Part shown: piece by piece, positions 34,365 through 41,861 of the stretch
How positions within the stretch are numbered: the first letter of the stretch is position 1
Layout of the letters: each line of letters begins with the position of its first letter
NCBI RefSeq assembly: GCF_001439845.1
Contig: NZ_JYLO01000012.1
Span: 186,001-250,000, forward strand
Reading direction: 5' to 3'
Length of the DNA: 64,000 nucleotides
Origin: Pseudomonas lactis
Lineage (GTDB): Bacteria > Pseudomonadota > Gammaproteobacteria > Pseudomonadales > Pseudomonadaceae
Translations under genes and position numbers: made by a program
The notes under the pieces: generated by a model
Database searches by the model: none
Told to the model about the DNA's origin: nothing
Seen by the model: the letters and a program-made list of their open reading frames with translations, nothing else

Positions 34365-34630
34365 CGTTTGAGTTCGACATAGCGTTGTTTCTGAGTCCAG
34401 TGCTCAAAGGTGCACATGCCACGCAGCAGCGGCACATCAGGCAAGCAGAAAGGATGCACGAGATGATTCGTGAACGCTGGGGTTGCGCGACTCCCTGGTC
34501 CTGGAGAGAAAAGCACGTGAGATGGTTTCTGGAGCACTATTTGCGATGCTCAGCTCCAGCTACCATCTACTACTACGAGTTAACAGCAGGGTTGATCCGC
34601 CGTAGAAAGGCAAAAATCGCGGTTGTCTGA
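34361..34630 (+). CDS. Small recombinase-associated protein
   Basis: An 89-residue basic protein whose ATG overlaps the recombinase stop (ATGA). It contains a Trp-rich stretch (WGCATPWSWREKHVRWFLEHYL) that looks like a SAM-like/core-binding helical fold of integrases. It may be an accessory DNA-binding factor or a directionality factor for the recombinase upstream. I do not recognise a named family. Translational coupling makes a common role likely. Confidence 0.55.
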   Translation: MTFEFDIALFLSPVLKGAHATQQRHIRQAERMHEMIRERWGCATPWSWREKHVRWFLEHYLRCSAPATIYYYELTAGLIRRRKAKIAVV

Positions 34631-34674
34631 TAGACCTTAAGCGTGAGCCCGTGAGGATGGAGTGCGCAGTATTC

Positions 34675-34832
34675 ACTGGGTGTCGGGGTTCGCTGTAATT
34701 AGCCCGGTATGGCACTTCGAACTTCATCTCTATCAACATGCGCCAGCGCGACTTCGATTGGCTCCGGACGCTACCCACGCTCGTTCAGGATGGTGTTAGC
34801 CATGGAGCGGATGCGCGACTGACCAAGAGGGG
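34675..34832 (-). pseudogene. 3' fragment of a P4-type integrase
   Basis: The minus strand encodes RSMANTILNERG, a stop codon, then RPEPIEVALAHVDRDEVRSA. This matches RSMASTILNEHGWDPELIEVALAHVDKDEVRSA near the C-terminus of the intact integrase at 55748-57004, with Trp changed to a stop. About 155 bp are alignable by eye, and nothing of the upstream two thirds of the gene is present. It marks the remains of a related element whose integrase was cut off by the DNA now beginning with the LysE gene. Confidence 0.8.
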
Positions 34833-34900
34833 CATATTTTTAAATAGGGAACATCGTCCTTATCCTCAGAACAGGGTAGGTGATTTCTACGGGCAGTTAT

Positions 34901-35515
34901 TCACCACAGGCTGATCGATATTTTCACCAGTAAGATTGAGCTTGCAGCGATCAATATGGCACCAAGAGTCCCATTGGCTGGGCGTAAGTGTGGGCGCAAC
35001 CAGTTTTTAGCGAGCAGGAAAACTCCAGAGGCAACCGCTAAAACCAGTCCTTTGAGCAGGCTATAGCTTAGTGAATATAGTAATGCGATCGTCAAATGAG
35101 ACCTGTTCTCCCCGAGTAGCAAGGGAAACAGAAGGGAGAAAAATACCAAGGTCTTGGGATTGAGCAATCCCGCAAAAAAAGCCTCTAGCCAAGAACCTTG
35201 GAAACAGTGTGCCGTGTCAAGGCTATAAGGGCTTGGCCAATATGCATGCCTCAAAATCCTTATACCGATGATGAGAACGTAGCAGGCACCTGCTAACTTG
35301 ATGCCTACGACGAGCAGGTTTGAAGCCGCAATCACTGCGCCCAGGCCATAAAGCAGAAGAGTGGCGGTGATCAATGTACCGCCGAGGTCGGCAAGCAGGC
35401 GTCGTACGGCAAACATCCAGTTATAACGCAGACTGTTACGTACCACGAGGATCGTCGAGGGGCCGGGCGATAAAATTGGCAGCAGTGAAAGTCCGAGAAA
35501 ATTGACCATGTCCAT
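34901..35515 (-). CDS. LysE/RhtB-family amino acid exporter, last gene of the halogenase operon
   Basis: A 204-residue inner-membrane protein with the LysE signature SPGPSTILVVRNSLR near residues 16-30 and five to six hydrophobic segments. The motif LNPKTLVFF near residue 123 is typical of the family. LysE proteins export amino acids and their analogues by proton antiport. It follows the acyl-CoA-dehydrogenase-like gene by 21 nt, and its place as the last gene of a biosynthetic operon suggests that it secretes the product, as LysE-type exporters do in the AMB antimetabolite cluster of P. aeruginosa. That the product is a free amino acid follows from this gene plus the thioesterase. Confidence 0.85.
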   Translation of the reverse strand: MDMVNFLGLSLLPILSPGPSTILVVRNSLRYNWMFAVRRLLADLGGTLITATLLLYGLGAVIAASNLLVVGIKLAGACYVLIIGIRILRHAYWPSPYSLDTAHCFQGSWLEAFFAGLLNPKTLVFFSLLFPLLLGENRSHLTIALLYSLSYSLLKGLVLAVASGVFLLAKNWLRPHLRPANGTLGAILIAASSILLVKISISLW

Positions 35516-35536
35516 GGTGATTGCCTCTCTGGATAT

Positions 35537-36667
35537 TCAACTTGCTGGCGTACTGTCGAAGATCATGTCGCGCATCAGTTCACTCGCACCGGCGGCTATA
35601 GTGCCGGCCATGGCATCTCGATACACGCGTGCCACCTCGGAGTTAAGTTGATAGCCCTGCGCACCATGCAGTTGCGCGCAAGCCTGCGCGGCGCTAAGAG
35701 CGAGTTCGGTGGCGCGCAGTTTGAGGATGCAGGCGGAGCGCGTGTCGAGTTGGCCTTTGCTGTGCTGCCATGCCACCTGATAGGCGTAGTGCCGTAGGAT
35801 TTGTTGTTCTCCGACGAGGTCTGCCAGACGGTGCCGGACACTTTGTTTGTCGCTGAGTGGGCTGCCCTGGAGTTGATGTCGACGCACGCACCCGTCGAGT
35901 ACACGGATGCTGTGGTGGGCCCCACCGAGGGCTAGAAGACCTGCGACCAGGCGTTCGAAATCCAGGCCCTGCATCAGGTAGAGCAGGCCCTTGCCGGATT
36001 TGCCGAGCACATTGCAGGCCGGCACCACCAGATGGGTGAAGTCGAGATCGCAGACGTCGGCGCTGCACCAGCCAAGCATGGGGCGCGGCGTGCGCACCAG
36101 CCCCGGGCTGTCGCCATCGATCAGCAACAGACTGCTGCTGCCCAGTGCGTGCTGGCCTTCGCCGCTGCGCACCAGGGTCACGATCAAGGAGGCGCGGGAA
36201 CCATTAGCGATATAGCGTTTGCTGCCCTCAACGATAAAACCGTTAGCCGAGGGTAGCGCCCTGCATTGCATCTGGCTGAGATCGCTTCCGGCGTGTTCTT
36301 CGCTGATAGCCAAGGCGGTGATGATCCGTCCTTGGCGAATGCCAGGAAGGTAGCGCTGGATTTGTTCTTCGCTACCGAACAACTCCAGGTAGGCGCTGGC
36401 CATGTAGGCATGCACCCCAACCGACGCACGGATACCGGCGTACCCCAGAGCGCCTAGCTCTTCAAGGAACACAGCGCTTTCCAGGAAGCCTTCGCCACGC
36501 TGTGGCAAGCCGAGCAGGCCGTGCTCGGCCAGGGTCTGCCAGGCGTGTTCGCAGAGATGTCCACGTCCTTCGGCAGCGTCTGCTATCGGTAAAAGCTGAC
36601 TCTGCAGGATCTGGCGCACCTGTAGGGCGAATTCGCGATGGCTGTCGCTCAGGTAGGGGTTGGGCAT
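35537..36667 (-). CDS. Acyl-CoA-dehydrogenase-like flavoprotein, IVD type (KtzA-like role)
   Basis: A 376-residue protein with the full acyl-CoA dehydrogenase fold: ITALAISEEHAGSD (FAD/substrate site), SKRYIANGSRASL and a C-terminal GASEL segment. The usual catalytic Glu of medium-chain enzymes is Ala359 here (AAGASEL). Glu238 in GLDFERL occupies the position of the base of isovaleryl-CoA dehydrogenases, so the enzyme should be active on branched chains. In the kutzneride pathway a related flavoprotein (KtzA) turns a chlorinated isoleucyl carrier protein into a cyclopropane amino acid. Here the gene shares an operon with a halogenase and carrier protein, so a carrier-bound substrate is more likely than a CoA ester. 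The exact reaction cannot be read from sequence. Confidence 0.8.
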   Translation of the reverse strand: MPNPYLSDSHREFALQVRQILQSQLLPIADAAEGRGHLCEHAWQTLAEHGLLGLPQRGEGFLESAVFLEELGALGYAGIRASVGVHAYMASAYLELFGSEEQIQRYLPGIRQGRIITALAISEEHAGSDLSQMQCRALPSANGFIVEGSKRYIANGSRASLIVTLVRSGEGQHALGSSSLLLIDGDSPGLVRTPRPMLGWCSADVCDLDFTHLVVPACNVLGKSGKGLLYLMQGLDFERLVAGLLALGGAHHSIRVLDGCVRRHQLQGSPLSDKQSVRHRLADLVGEQQILRHYAYQVAWQHSKGQLDTRSACILKLRATELALSAAQACAQLHGAQGYQLNSEVARVYRDAMAGTIAAGASELMRDMIFDSTPAS

Positions 36668-36680
36668 AGTCGGTTCGCTT

Positions 36681-37151
36681 TTATTTCACCGAGATCACTT
36701 GGTGTGCCGAGATGATGTCTGTCAGACAGCCAGGAATTCTGAATACGGCGTTAGGGGTACCGGCTGCGGCCCAAATTTCGTCGAACGTCAGCAGGTCTTC
36801 ATCGACGAACAGCTTCAGCTCTTGCTTATGTCCGAGAGGCGGAACGCCACCGATGGTGAAGCCGGTCACCTCTTTGACGAAGTCAGCATCTGCCTTGAAA
36901 ATCTTGTCGCCGACCAGCCGCGAAATGGTCTTTTCGTTCACTCGGTTCGGCCCGCTTGCCAGTACCAGCACCGGGATATTGTCGCGGGTGCGAAAAATCA
37001 GCGACTTGACGATTTGGGCCTTTTCGCATCCCAGCGCTTGGGCGGCATCGTCGGCAGTGCGGGTCGAGTCCGGCAACTCCTGAACGGTCAGGTCGAGGCC
37101 GCGCTCGTGAAGGGTGTCCTGGAATTGCTGAGCGCGTTTACTGATTGTCAT
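36681..37151 (-). CDS. YbaK/ProXp-family aminoacyl-tRNA deacylase
   Basis: A 156-residue INS-superfamily editing domain: conserved Lys in CEKAQIVKSLIF near residue 49, GPNRVNEKTI and the GGVPPLGH loop. Family members hydrolyse mischarged Cys-, Ala- or 2-aminobutyryl-tRNA(Pro) and other wrong aminoacyl-tRNAs. The start overlaps the end of the adenylation gene by 14 nt, so it belongs to the halogenase operon and is not a stray housekeeping gene. I infer that it protects the producer by clearing tRNA charged with the cluster's own amino acid product. Pseudomonas chromosomes normally carry at least one other YbaK-type gene, which could be compared. Confidence 0.8.
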   Translation of the reverse strand: MTISKRAQQFQDTLHERGLDLTVQELPDSTRTADDAAQALGCEKAQIVKSLIFRTRDNIPVLVLASGPNRVNEKTISRLVGDKIFKADADFVKEVTGFTIGGVPPLGHKQELKLFVDEDLLTFDEIWAAAGTPNAVFRIPGCLTDIISAHQVISVK

Positions 37152-38733
37152 AAGCGGGTTCTCCCAATGGATGAAGCGTAGATAGCAGTCGCCGATGATC
37201 GATCTTGCCGGTGGCGGACAGCGGTAGGATTTCGCAGAGTTGGATGTGGCGTGGAACCATGTAGGCCGGCAGCTGCGTAGCCAGGCTAAGACGCAGTTGC
37301 TCCGGGCAACATGAGGGGTCGACGGCGATCACGAAGGCGACCAGCGACTTCTCGCCCTGCGGTGATTCAGTAACGGTAATGACGCTTTGCCGCACCTGCG
37401 GATGGCGGTTGAGATGGTAGGCAATTTCCCCCAGTTCGATTCGAAAGCCGTTGATCTTCACCTGGTCATCAGTACGTCCTTGAAACACTATGGCACCGTC
37501 TCCGCGGAAGTAGCCTCGGTCCCCGGTGCGATAGAGCCGTTCCTGGCGTTCGCCGATCAGGCATTCAAAGAAGCGCTCGCGGTTGACGTCTGGCAGTCCG
37601 AGGTAGCCTGGCGAAAGGCCGGGTCCGGCGAGACAAACCTCGCCGCTTTGACCCTGTTCGCAGAGGCGATCCTGGTCAATCAGGTAGACGCGGGTGTTCT
37701 GGATCGGGAAGCCGATGGGGAGGGCGGTATCCTCGTTGCGCAGCTCGCAGAGCGGATAGTACGTCGCGAATGTTGTGCTCTCTGTCGGGCCATAGACGCT
37801 GACGATCCGTCCCGGCCCGTATCGCTCCAGGGCTTTGGCCATATGCCGCAGAGAGTGTGCTTCTCCGCCGGTGAGGACGGTACCGACACTGTCCAACGCC
37901 TGTGGCATTTCGTCGATCAGGGTATTGAATAGGGCTGTGGTCAGAAACAGCACGCTGATCTTTTGCGTCTGCAGGATGTGCTGTAGCCGCGAAGCGCGAA
38001 TGTACACGTCCGGGTAAAGCACACAGGTGCCGCCTAGCAGCAGGGCACCCCAGATTTCGAAGGTAGCCGCGTCGAAGGTCGCAGGCGCCATTTGCAGCAA
38101 CCTGCTGTTCTCGTCCAGGCAGGCGTAGCGGGCGTTGTATACCAGGCGGGTAATGCCCCGGTGTGGGACAGGCACGCCTTTGGGCTTGCCTGTGGAGCCG
38201 GAGGTAAAGTTGATGTAGGCGATGGCGTCGGCTTCGATTATGAGCGGCGGGTCGCCTCGATTCTCAGTCGCTTCTGCAACGGCACTGGGTGCCAACACGT
38301 GGTAGCGGGAAAAGCGGGTGTCGTGCCTGGTGTTTTCGCTTCCCATCAGGTAGTCGCAGCATGCTTGGCCTAGCACTTCATGAATACGTTGCTCCGGCCA
38401 ACCCGCATCAATGGGCAGGTAGCTCGCTCCAGCCTTCAGGATCGCCAGGAGCGCCACGATCAGTTCGGTGCTGCGTGGTAGGCTGACGGCTATTACATCG
38501 CCAGGTTGCACGCCCTTGGCAAGCAGGTACCACGCCAAGTGGTTGGCGTGGGTGTTCAACTGTTGATAGCTACACTCATGATCCTGATGCCATATGGCAA
38601 TGGCGTTCGGGTGGCGCGCTACGGTGCGGGAGAACAACTCGCCGACCGAAAGGTGGTCCGGATAAGGTACGTGGGTTTGGTTGACTTGTTTGTGCAGCGC
38701 CAAGGCTGAAGGGGTTAGCTCAAGCGTTTGCAT
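37138..38733 (-). CDS. Stand-alone NRPS adenylation domain
   Basis: A 531-residue adenylation enzyme with core motifs FTSGSTGKPKGV (about 176-187), FDAATFEIWGALL, VYGPTESTTFAT, YRTGDRGYF and LPLSATGKID with the terminal Lys. There is no fused carrier domain. By eye, aligned to the PheA pocket, the specificity residues read D-A-F-F-L-G-V-T-F-K, which resembles codes for branched aliphatic residues (Ile, Val, Leu). It would load such an amino acid onto the separate carrier protein encoded at 39492-39761. Its ends overlap the thioesterase gene (14 nt) and the YbaK gene (14 nt). Free A domains next to a SyrB2-type halogenase are the rule in such clusters (CmaA/KtzB/SyrB1 role). Confidence 0.85.
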   Translation of the reverse strand: MQTLELTPSALALHKQVNQTHVPYPDHLSVGELFSRTVARHPNAIAIWHQDHECSYQQLNTHANHLAWYLLAKGVQPGDVIAVSLPRSTELIVALLAILKAGASYLPIDAGWPEQRIHEVLGQACCDYLMGSENTRHDTRFSRYHVLAPSAVAEATENRGDPPLIIEADAIAYINFTSGSTGKPKGVPVPHRGITRLVYNARYACLDENSRLLQMAPATFDAATFEIWGALLLGGTCVLYPDVYIRASRLQHILQTQKISVLFLTTALFNTLIDEMPQALDSVGTVLTGGEAHSLRHMAKALERYGPGRIVSVYGPTESTTFATYYPLCELRNEDTALPIGFPIQNTRVYLIDQDRLCEQGQSGEVCLAGPGLSPGYLGLPDVNRERFFECLIGERQERLYRTGDRGYFRGDGAIVFQGRTDDQVKINGFRIELGEIAYHLNRHPQVRQSVITVTESPQGEKSLVAFVIAVDPSCCPEQLRLSLATQLPAYMVPRHIQLCEILPLSATGKIDHRRLLSTLHPLGEPAYDNQ

Positions 38734-39487
38734 GCTGATTCCTCATTCGAGTGGTCAAGCTGTGCAGCAGTTGATGGCGATGGCTGTCGAGGAAAAAGTG
38801 ATCGCCATCGATCTCGATCAGCTCAAATTCTTTCGAGGTATGCATGGACCAACCTGCCATGCTGGCTTGTCGGTCGATCGGGTCGTGGCGGCCGAAATAG
38901 GCGTGTATGGGAATCTCCAACGGTTGCTCATGCCAGTCCTCCCAAATTTCCGAGAGCCGCATGTCGCTGCGCAGTGCTGGGAGCATAAGGCGCATCAGAA
39001 TCTCGCTCTGTAGTACCGCCAGCGGCGTCCCGCCCATGGTGTGTAGGGCTTGATGGAAATCCTCGGCGCAGAGTTGATGCAGATAAGGCTGCGCTTGTCG
39101 GCTGGCCGGGCTGCGGCAGCCGCTGACGAACAAACGGTGGGTCTGGCCGGGATGGCGATAGCGGATTTTCTGAGCCAGTTCGTAGGCCAGGCGTCCGCCG
39201 AAGCTGTGCCCATAGAGCGCATGGGGTGCATTAAGATAGGGTGCCAGCACCTCGAGGCAGTCCTCGATCAGTGGCGACCATTCCTCATACGGCGTTTCCT
39301 TGATTCTGGAACCTCGGCCGGGCAGGCGTACGGCGAGCAGTTCCACGTCTGCGTCCAAACCATTTACCCAACTGCGAAATAGATCGGGGTTACCTCCCGC
39401 ATAAGGGAAGCAGATCAGACGCAAGCGCGGACGAATCCGGGGGCGGGGCACCAGAAGCCAGCGCTCATCGTATGCTTGCCCGGACAT
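38720..39487 (-). CDS. Type II thioesterase
   Basis: A 255-residue GrsT/RifR-type thioesterase: LICFPYAGG near residue 24, LPGRGSR near 55, nucleophile GHSFGG with Ser95, Asp in FGRHDPI near 205 and His in DGDHFFL near 234. Type II enzymes free acyl groups from carrier proteins, either to correct errors or, in amino-acid-forming clusters, to release the product. It starts 4 nt after the carrier protein gene and overlaps the adenylation gene by 14 nt. Because no condensation or fused thioesterase domain exists in this operon, I infer that it releases the finished free amino acid. Confidence 0.85.
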   Translation of the reverse strand: MSGQAYDERWLLVPRPRIRPRLRLICFPYAGGNPDLFRSWVNGLDADVELLAVRLPGRGSRIKETPYEEWSPLIEDCLEVLAPYLNAPHALYGHSFGGRLAYELAQKIRYRHPGQTHRLFVSGCRSPASRQAQPYLHQLCAEDFHQALHTMGGTPLAVLQSEILMRLMLPALRSDMRLSEIWEDWHEQPLEIPIHAYFGRHDPIDRQASMAGWSMHTSKEFELIEIDGDHFFLDSHRHQLLHSLTTRMRNQHANA

Positions 39488-39491
39488 ATCC

Positions 39492-39761
39492 TCAGATCTC
39501 CGTCAGGGCGTTAAAGTGTTTTGCGTTACGTTGAATGCAGGTAGCAATGTCACTTACAAGGCTCTGTGCGAAGAGATCCTCGGGGGGCAAACTGTCCTCG
39601 CCAAAATGCTCCTCAGCCTTCGCAATCAGGCGGATGGCGCTGAGTGACGTGCCTCCTGCGGCGAAGAAGTCGCTGCTGGCATTTTCCACACCTAGCCCCA
39701 ATTCGCGGCAGGTATTAATCAGCCAGAACTCGATTTTGCCGATTTCTCCTACGTTGCTCAT
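39492..39761 (-). CDS. Stand-alone peptidyl carrier protein
   Basis: An 89-residue carrier protein starting at the ATG that follows AAGGAG (7 nt). The 4'-phosphopantetheine site is Ser39 in FAAGGTSLSAIRL. The preceding FWLINTCRELGLGVENASSDFF is the usual helix I and loop. An upstream in-frame codon would add 23 residues that do not look like carrier sequence. It would hold the amino acid activated by the 37138-38733 enzyme while the halogenase (25 nt upstream in the same operon) and the flavoprotein act on it. Gly-Thr-Ser in place of the common Gly-His-Ser/Gly-Asp-Ser is a small deviation. Confidence 0.85.
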   Translation of the reverse strand: MSNVGEIGKIEFWLINTCRELGLGVENASSDFFAAGGTSLSAIRLIAKAEEHFGEDSLPPEDLFAQSLVSDIATCIQRNAKHFNALTEI

Positions 39762-39786
39762 GCTCTGTTCTCCTTCTTTATCTGGC

Positions 39787-40746
39787 TCAGCGCCGAGGGA
39801 ATTGGAAGCCGTTGCAGGTGCGATCGACAAAACGGTTGTGAGGGAAACGATTATCCCCGGACACCAATACGCAACCGAACTTGTCCAGGCTGGCCTGGCC
39901 GCCGAATTCCTCGAGAGTGTTCGAGTACGGATAGACTTGCACTGAGGTCGGCAGATAACGGGCGGCGAAGCCCAGGCGCATCTGGTCGGTCAGGCCGTTG
40001 TGCGGATGCGAGGCATGCATAAGGGTCGACCAGAAAATGATGAACTGGCCTTGGCGCATGACCATGGATTTGGCCTGGGACTCGTCGGGCTTCCAGTTCG
40101 GGTCTTTCTGCAGTTGTCGATAGTCATAACCGAAGAAGCCCCGACGGACGCCGTCTTTTTCCATTTTATTGATGGCGTCGGATTGGTAATCCATGGTCTT
40201 CGATTCGTCGTAGTTCATGGTCCGGTGAGTACCGGGAATGAACTGCAGACAACCATTTTCAATGGTGGCCTCGGTGAATGCGGCCCAGACCGTGATGGTG
40301 CCGCCGAACTGCGCGTCTTCTGGCCAGACTATTTGAGGATGCTTGGAGCCGGCAACGTTAGAGAAATTGTCGGCTTGGTGCCAGTCGGTGCCTTCGTCGC
40401 CGGGGTATTTGGGGAAGAACTCGGAGCGCCAGCAAAGCGTGTCACGGCCAAGGATGCTCGACACCCGATCGACGATTTCCGGACGAGTAATGTGCGCTGC
40501 GAGGAAGTCGACATCCAGGTGACGGTCATAGTTGGACAGATTGGTTATCCCGGATACCGCCTTGTCCTGGCTGTAGATCGCTTTCTTGGTGTTGAGCAAT
40601 TTGGGGCGCAGGGCTTGTAAGCTACGCTCCATTTCGTCCTTTTGATAAAGGTCGAAAGGCCCTATGTAACCGTCGCGGTGGAACTTCTCCAATTCACTTT
40701 GGCTGAGACTAAAATCCAGTTCAGTGGAACGTACCTGTTCTTCCAT
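39787..40746 (-). CDS. SyrB2-type non-haem iron/2-oxoglutarate halogenase
   Basis: A 319-residue enzyme that I recognise as close to SyrB2 of syringomycin biosynthesis (shared stretches include FFPKYPGDEGTDWHQAD and GVRRGFFGYDYRQLQ). The iron site reads His123-Gln-Ala125 in DWHQADNF and His244 in STLMHASHPH. The Ala in place of the Asp of the usual facial triad leaves the site open for chloride and is diagnostic of halogenases. The 2-oxoglutarate-binding Arg is in MRLGFAARY. Such enzymes chlorinate unactivated carbon of an aminoacyl group bound to a carrier protein. It is the first biosynthetic gene of the operon, 30 nt after the GntR gene, and has a free carrier protein just downstream. Confidence 0.93.
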   Translation of the reverse strand: MEEQVRSTELDFSLSQSELEKFHRDGYIGPFDLYQKDEMERSLQALRPKLLNTKKAIYSQDKAVSGITNLSNYDRHLDVDFLAAHITRPEIVDRVSSILGRDTLCWRSEFFPKYPGDEGTDWHQADNFSNVAGSKHPQIVWPEDAQFGGTITVWAAFTEATIENGCLQFIPGTHRTMNYDESKTMDYQSDAINKMEKDGVRRGFFGYDYRQLQKDPNWKPDESQAKSMVMRQGQFIIFWSTLMHASHPHNGLTDQMRLGFAARYLPTSVQVYPYSNTLEEFGGQASLDKFGCVLVSGDNRFPHNRFVDRTCNGFQFPRR

Positions 40747-40776
40747 TTGACACCTCGCGGGTTTGTGGATCGTGTT

Positions 40777-41466
40777 CTAACGGGTCATCTGTTTTTCCAG
40801 ATAATTTTTGAATGTGTCGCAAGCCTTTTGCAGGTGCTGGCGTAAAACAGCAGCCGCCTCTTCGGGGGCTCTGGCCTCGGCAAGCGATATCAATTTTTTG
40901 TGGTCATCCTGGGCCATTTCTTCCAGTCCCATGGCCGCCAGATGGAAGCGCAAAAAGCGCTCTTCTTCTTGCAACTCAACGTTGATCAGGTTGAGCAGCT
41001 TCCGGTTCGTCGAACGTCCATAGAGCGACATATGAAACAACCCGTTGAGGCGCCCAAGGTTGGCCAGATCGGTTTCGTTTTCCATAGCGGCGACGTATTC
41101 GCGGGCTTTCGCGAAATCTTCGTCACGCAGGTTTGGAATTGACTGACGCAGCGCCTCTGGCTCGAGTAGCAGGCGCAGGCAGTATGTCTCCACCGCATCG
41201 CTTACGTTCATCTGCAACACGACGGCTCCCTTGTTGGGGGTGTTGCGTACTAATCCCTGGGCTTCAAGTTTCAACAACGCTTCTCGGACTGGCATTCTGC
41301 TGACACCGAACAAGCTCGCTAGCTCTTCCTGTCGCAAGGCCGTTCCGCCTGCAAGGGTTCCGTTCAAAATCCCATCCCTCAATGTCTTTTCCACCAAGTT
41401 TCGTGATAACGGAGATTGAGCATCTATCTCAGGAAAAGCTGCTTTAAGGTCTACGGTGGCTTTCAA
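40777..41466 (-). CDS. GntR/FCD-family regulator of the halogenase operon
   Basis: A GntR winged helix (SRNLVEKTLRDGILNGTL...LFGVSRMPVREALLKLEAQGLV) is followed by an FCD ligand-binding domain with helices and His residues (LNGLFHMSLYGRSTN). FCD regulators usually bind carboxylic or amino acids. The frame is open up to a TTG at 41508, but that codon lies at the -10 box of the promoter TTGACA-17-TATATA and cannot be translated from it. I therefore prefer the TTG at 41466, although its ribosome site (GCGAG) is weak. The gene precedes the halogenase by 30 nt and likely heads the operon. A palindrome at the transcription start suggests autorepression relieved by the product or a precursor. Confidence 0.75.
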   Translation of the reverse strand: MKATVDLKAAFPEIDAQSPLSRNLVEKTLRDGILNGTLAGGTALRQEELASLFGVSRMPVREALLKLEAQGLVRNTPNKGAVVLQMNVSDAVETYCLRLLLEPEALRQSIPNLRDEDFAKAREYVAAMENETDLANLGRLNGLFHMSLYGRSTNRKLLNLINVELQEEERFLRFHLAAMGLEEMAQDDHKKLISLAEARAPEEAAAVLRQHLQKACDTFKNYLEKQMTR

Positions 41467-41492
41467 TTTTGTCTCGCTGACAGGCTTGTTTG

Positions 41493-41537
41493 TGGATCCT
41501 GGATCCAATATATAATTTTACAATTCAGCTCTGTCAA
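41493..41537 (-). promoter_or_regulatory. Sigma-70 promoter and GntR-type operator of the halogenase operon
   Basis: On the minus strand TTGACA (41532-41537), a 17-nt spacer and TATATA (41509-41514) form a good promoter. Directly after the -10 box lies the perfect palindrome TGGATCC-T-GGATCCA (41493-41507, as read on the plus strand). It covers the expected transcription start, so a bound dimer would block initiation. The best candidate is the GntR/FCD protein encoded just downstream. Confidence 0.75.
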
Positions 41538-41861
41538 GTAGCGCTGAAGCGGCTCCTTAGCACGGCGTTGGAACGCCTTCGTCGCCCGAGCGAGCATTCT
41601 TACAGAGGTGAGAGAGGGTTGGTCGACCCTTTTTGTCGGGTATTTTTTTGGTGTGCTTGGGTTGCAGTTAATTTTTACTTGGCGATGTAAATCGCCAACA
41701 AAATTATAATTACTGAGATTTTATGCTTGTTTTTATGGTTTTTTTGGGATTATTAGCAATTGGTTTTCGTCTGTTTCATTTAGTGTTTGTTCTAGCGAGC
41801 GAGGGTGAACGGCCGCTTCGGCTGCCCACTGTCGTAACTGTCGAAAAAAGGAGAAACCGTC
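41538..41861. promoter_or_regulatory. AT-rich upstream region of leuA with an 8-bp palindrome
   Basis: This 324-nt divergent region is unusually rich in A and T. The palindrome ttggcgat-gtaa-atcgccaa at 41679-41698 could be an operator, perhaps for the AraC or the GntR protein. No clear attenuator peptide with Leu codons is visible. The leuA ribosome site AAGGAG ends 8 nt before its ATG. Confidence 0.45.
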
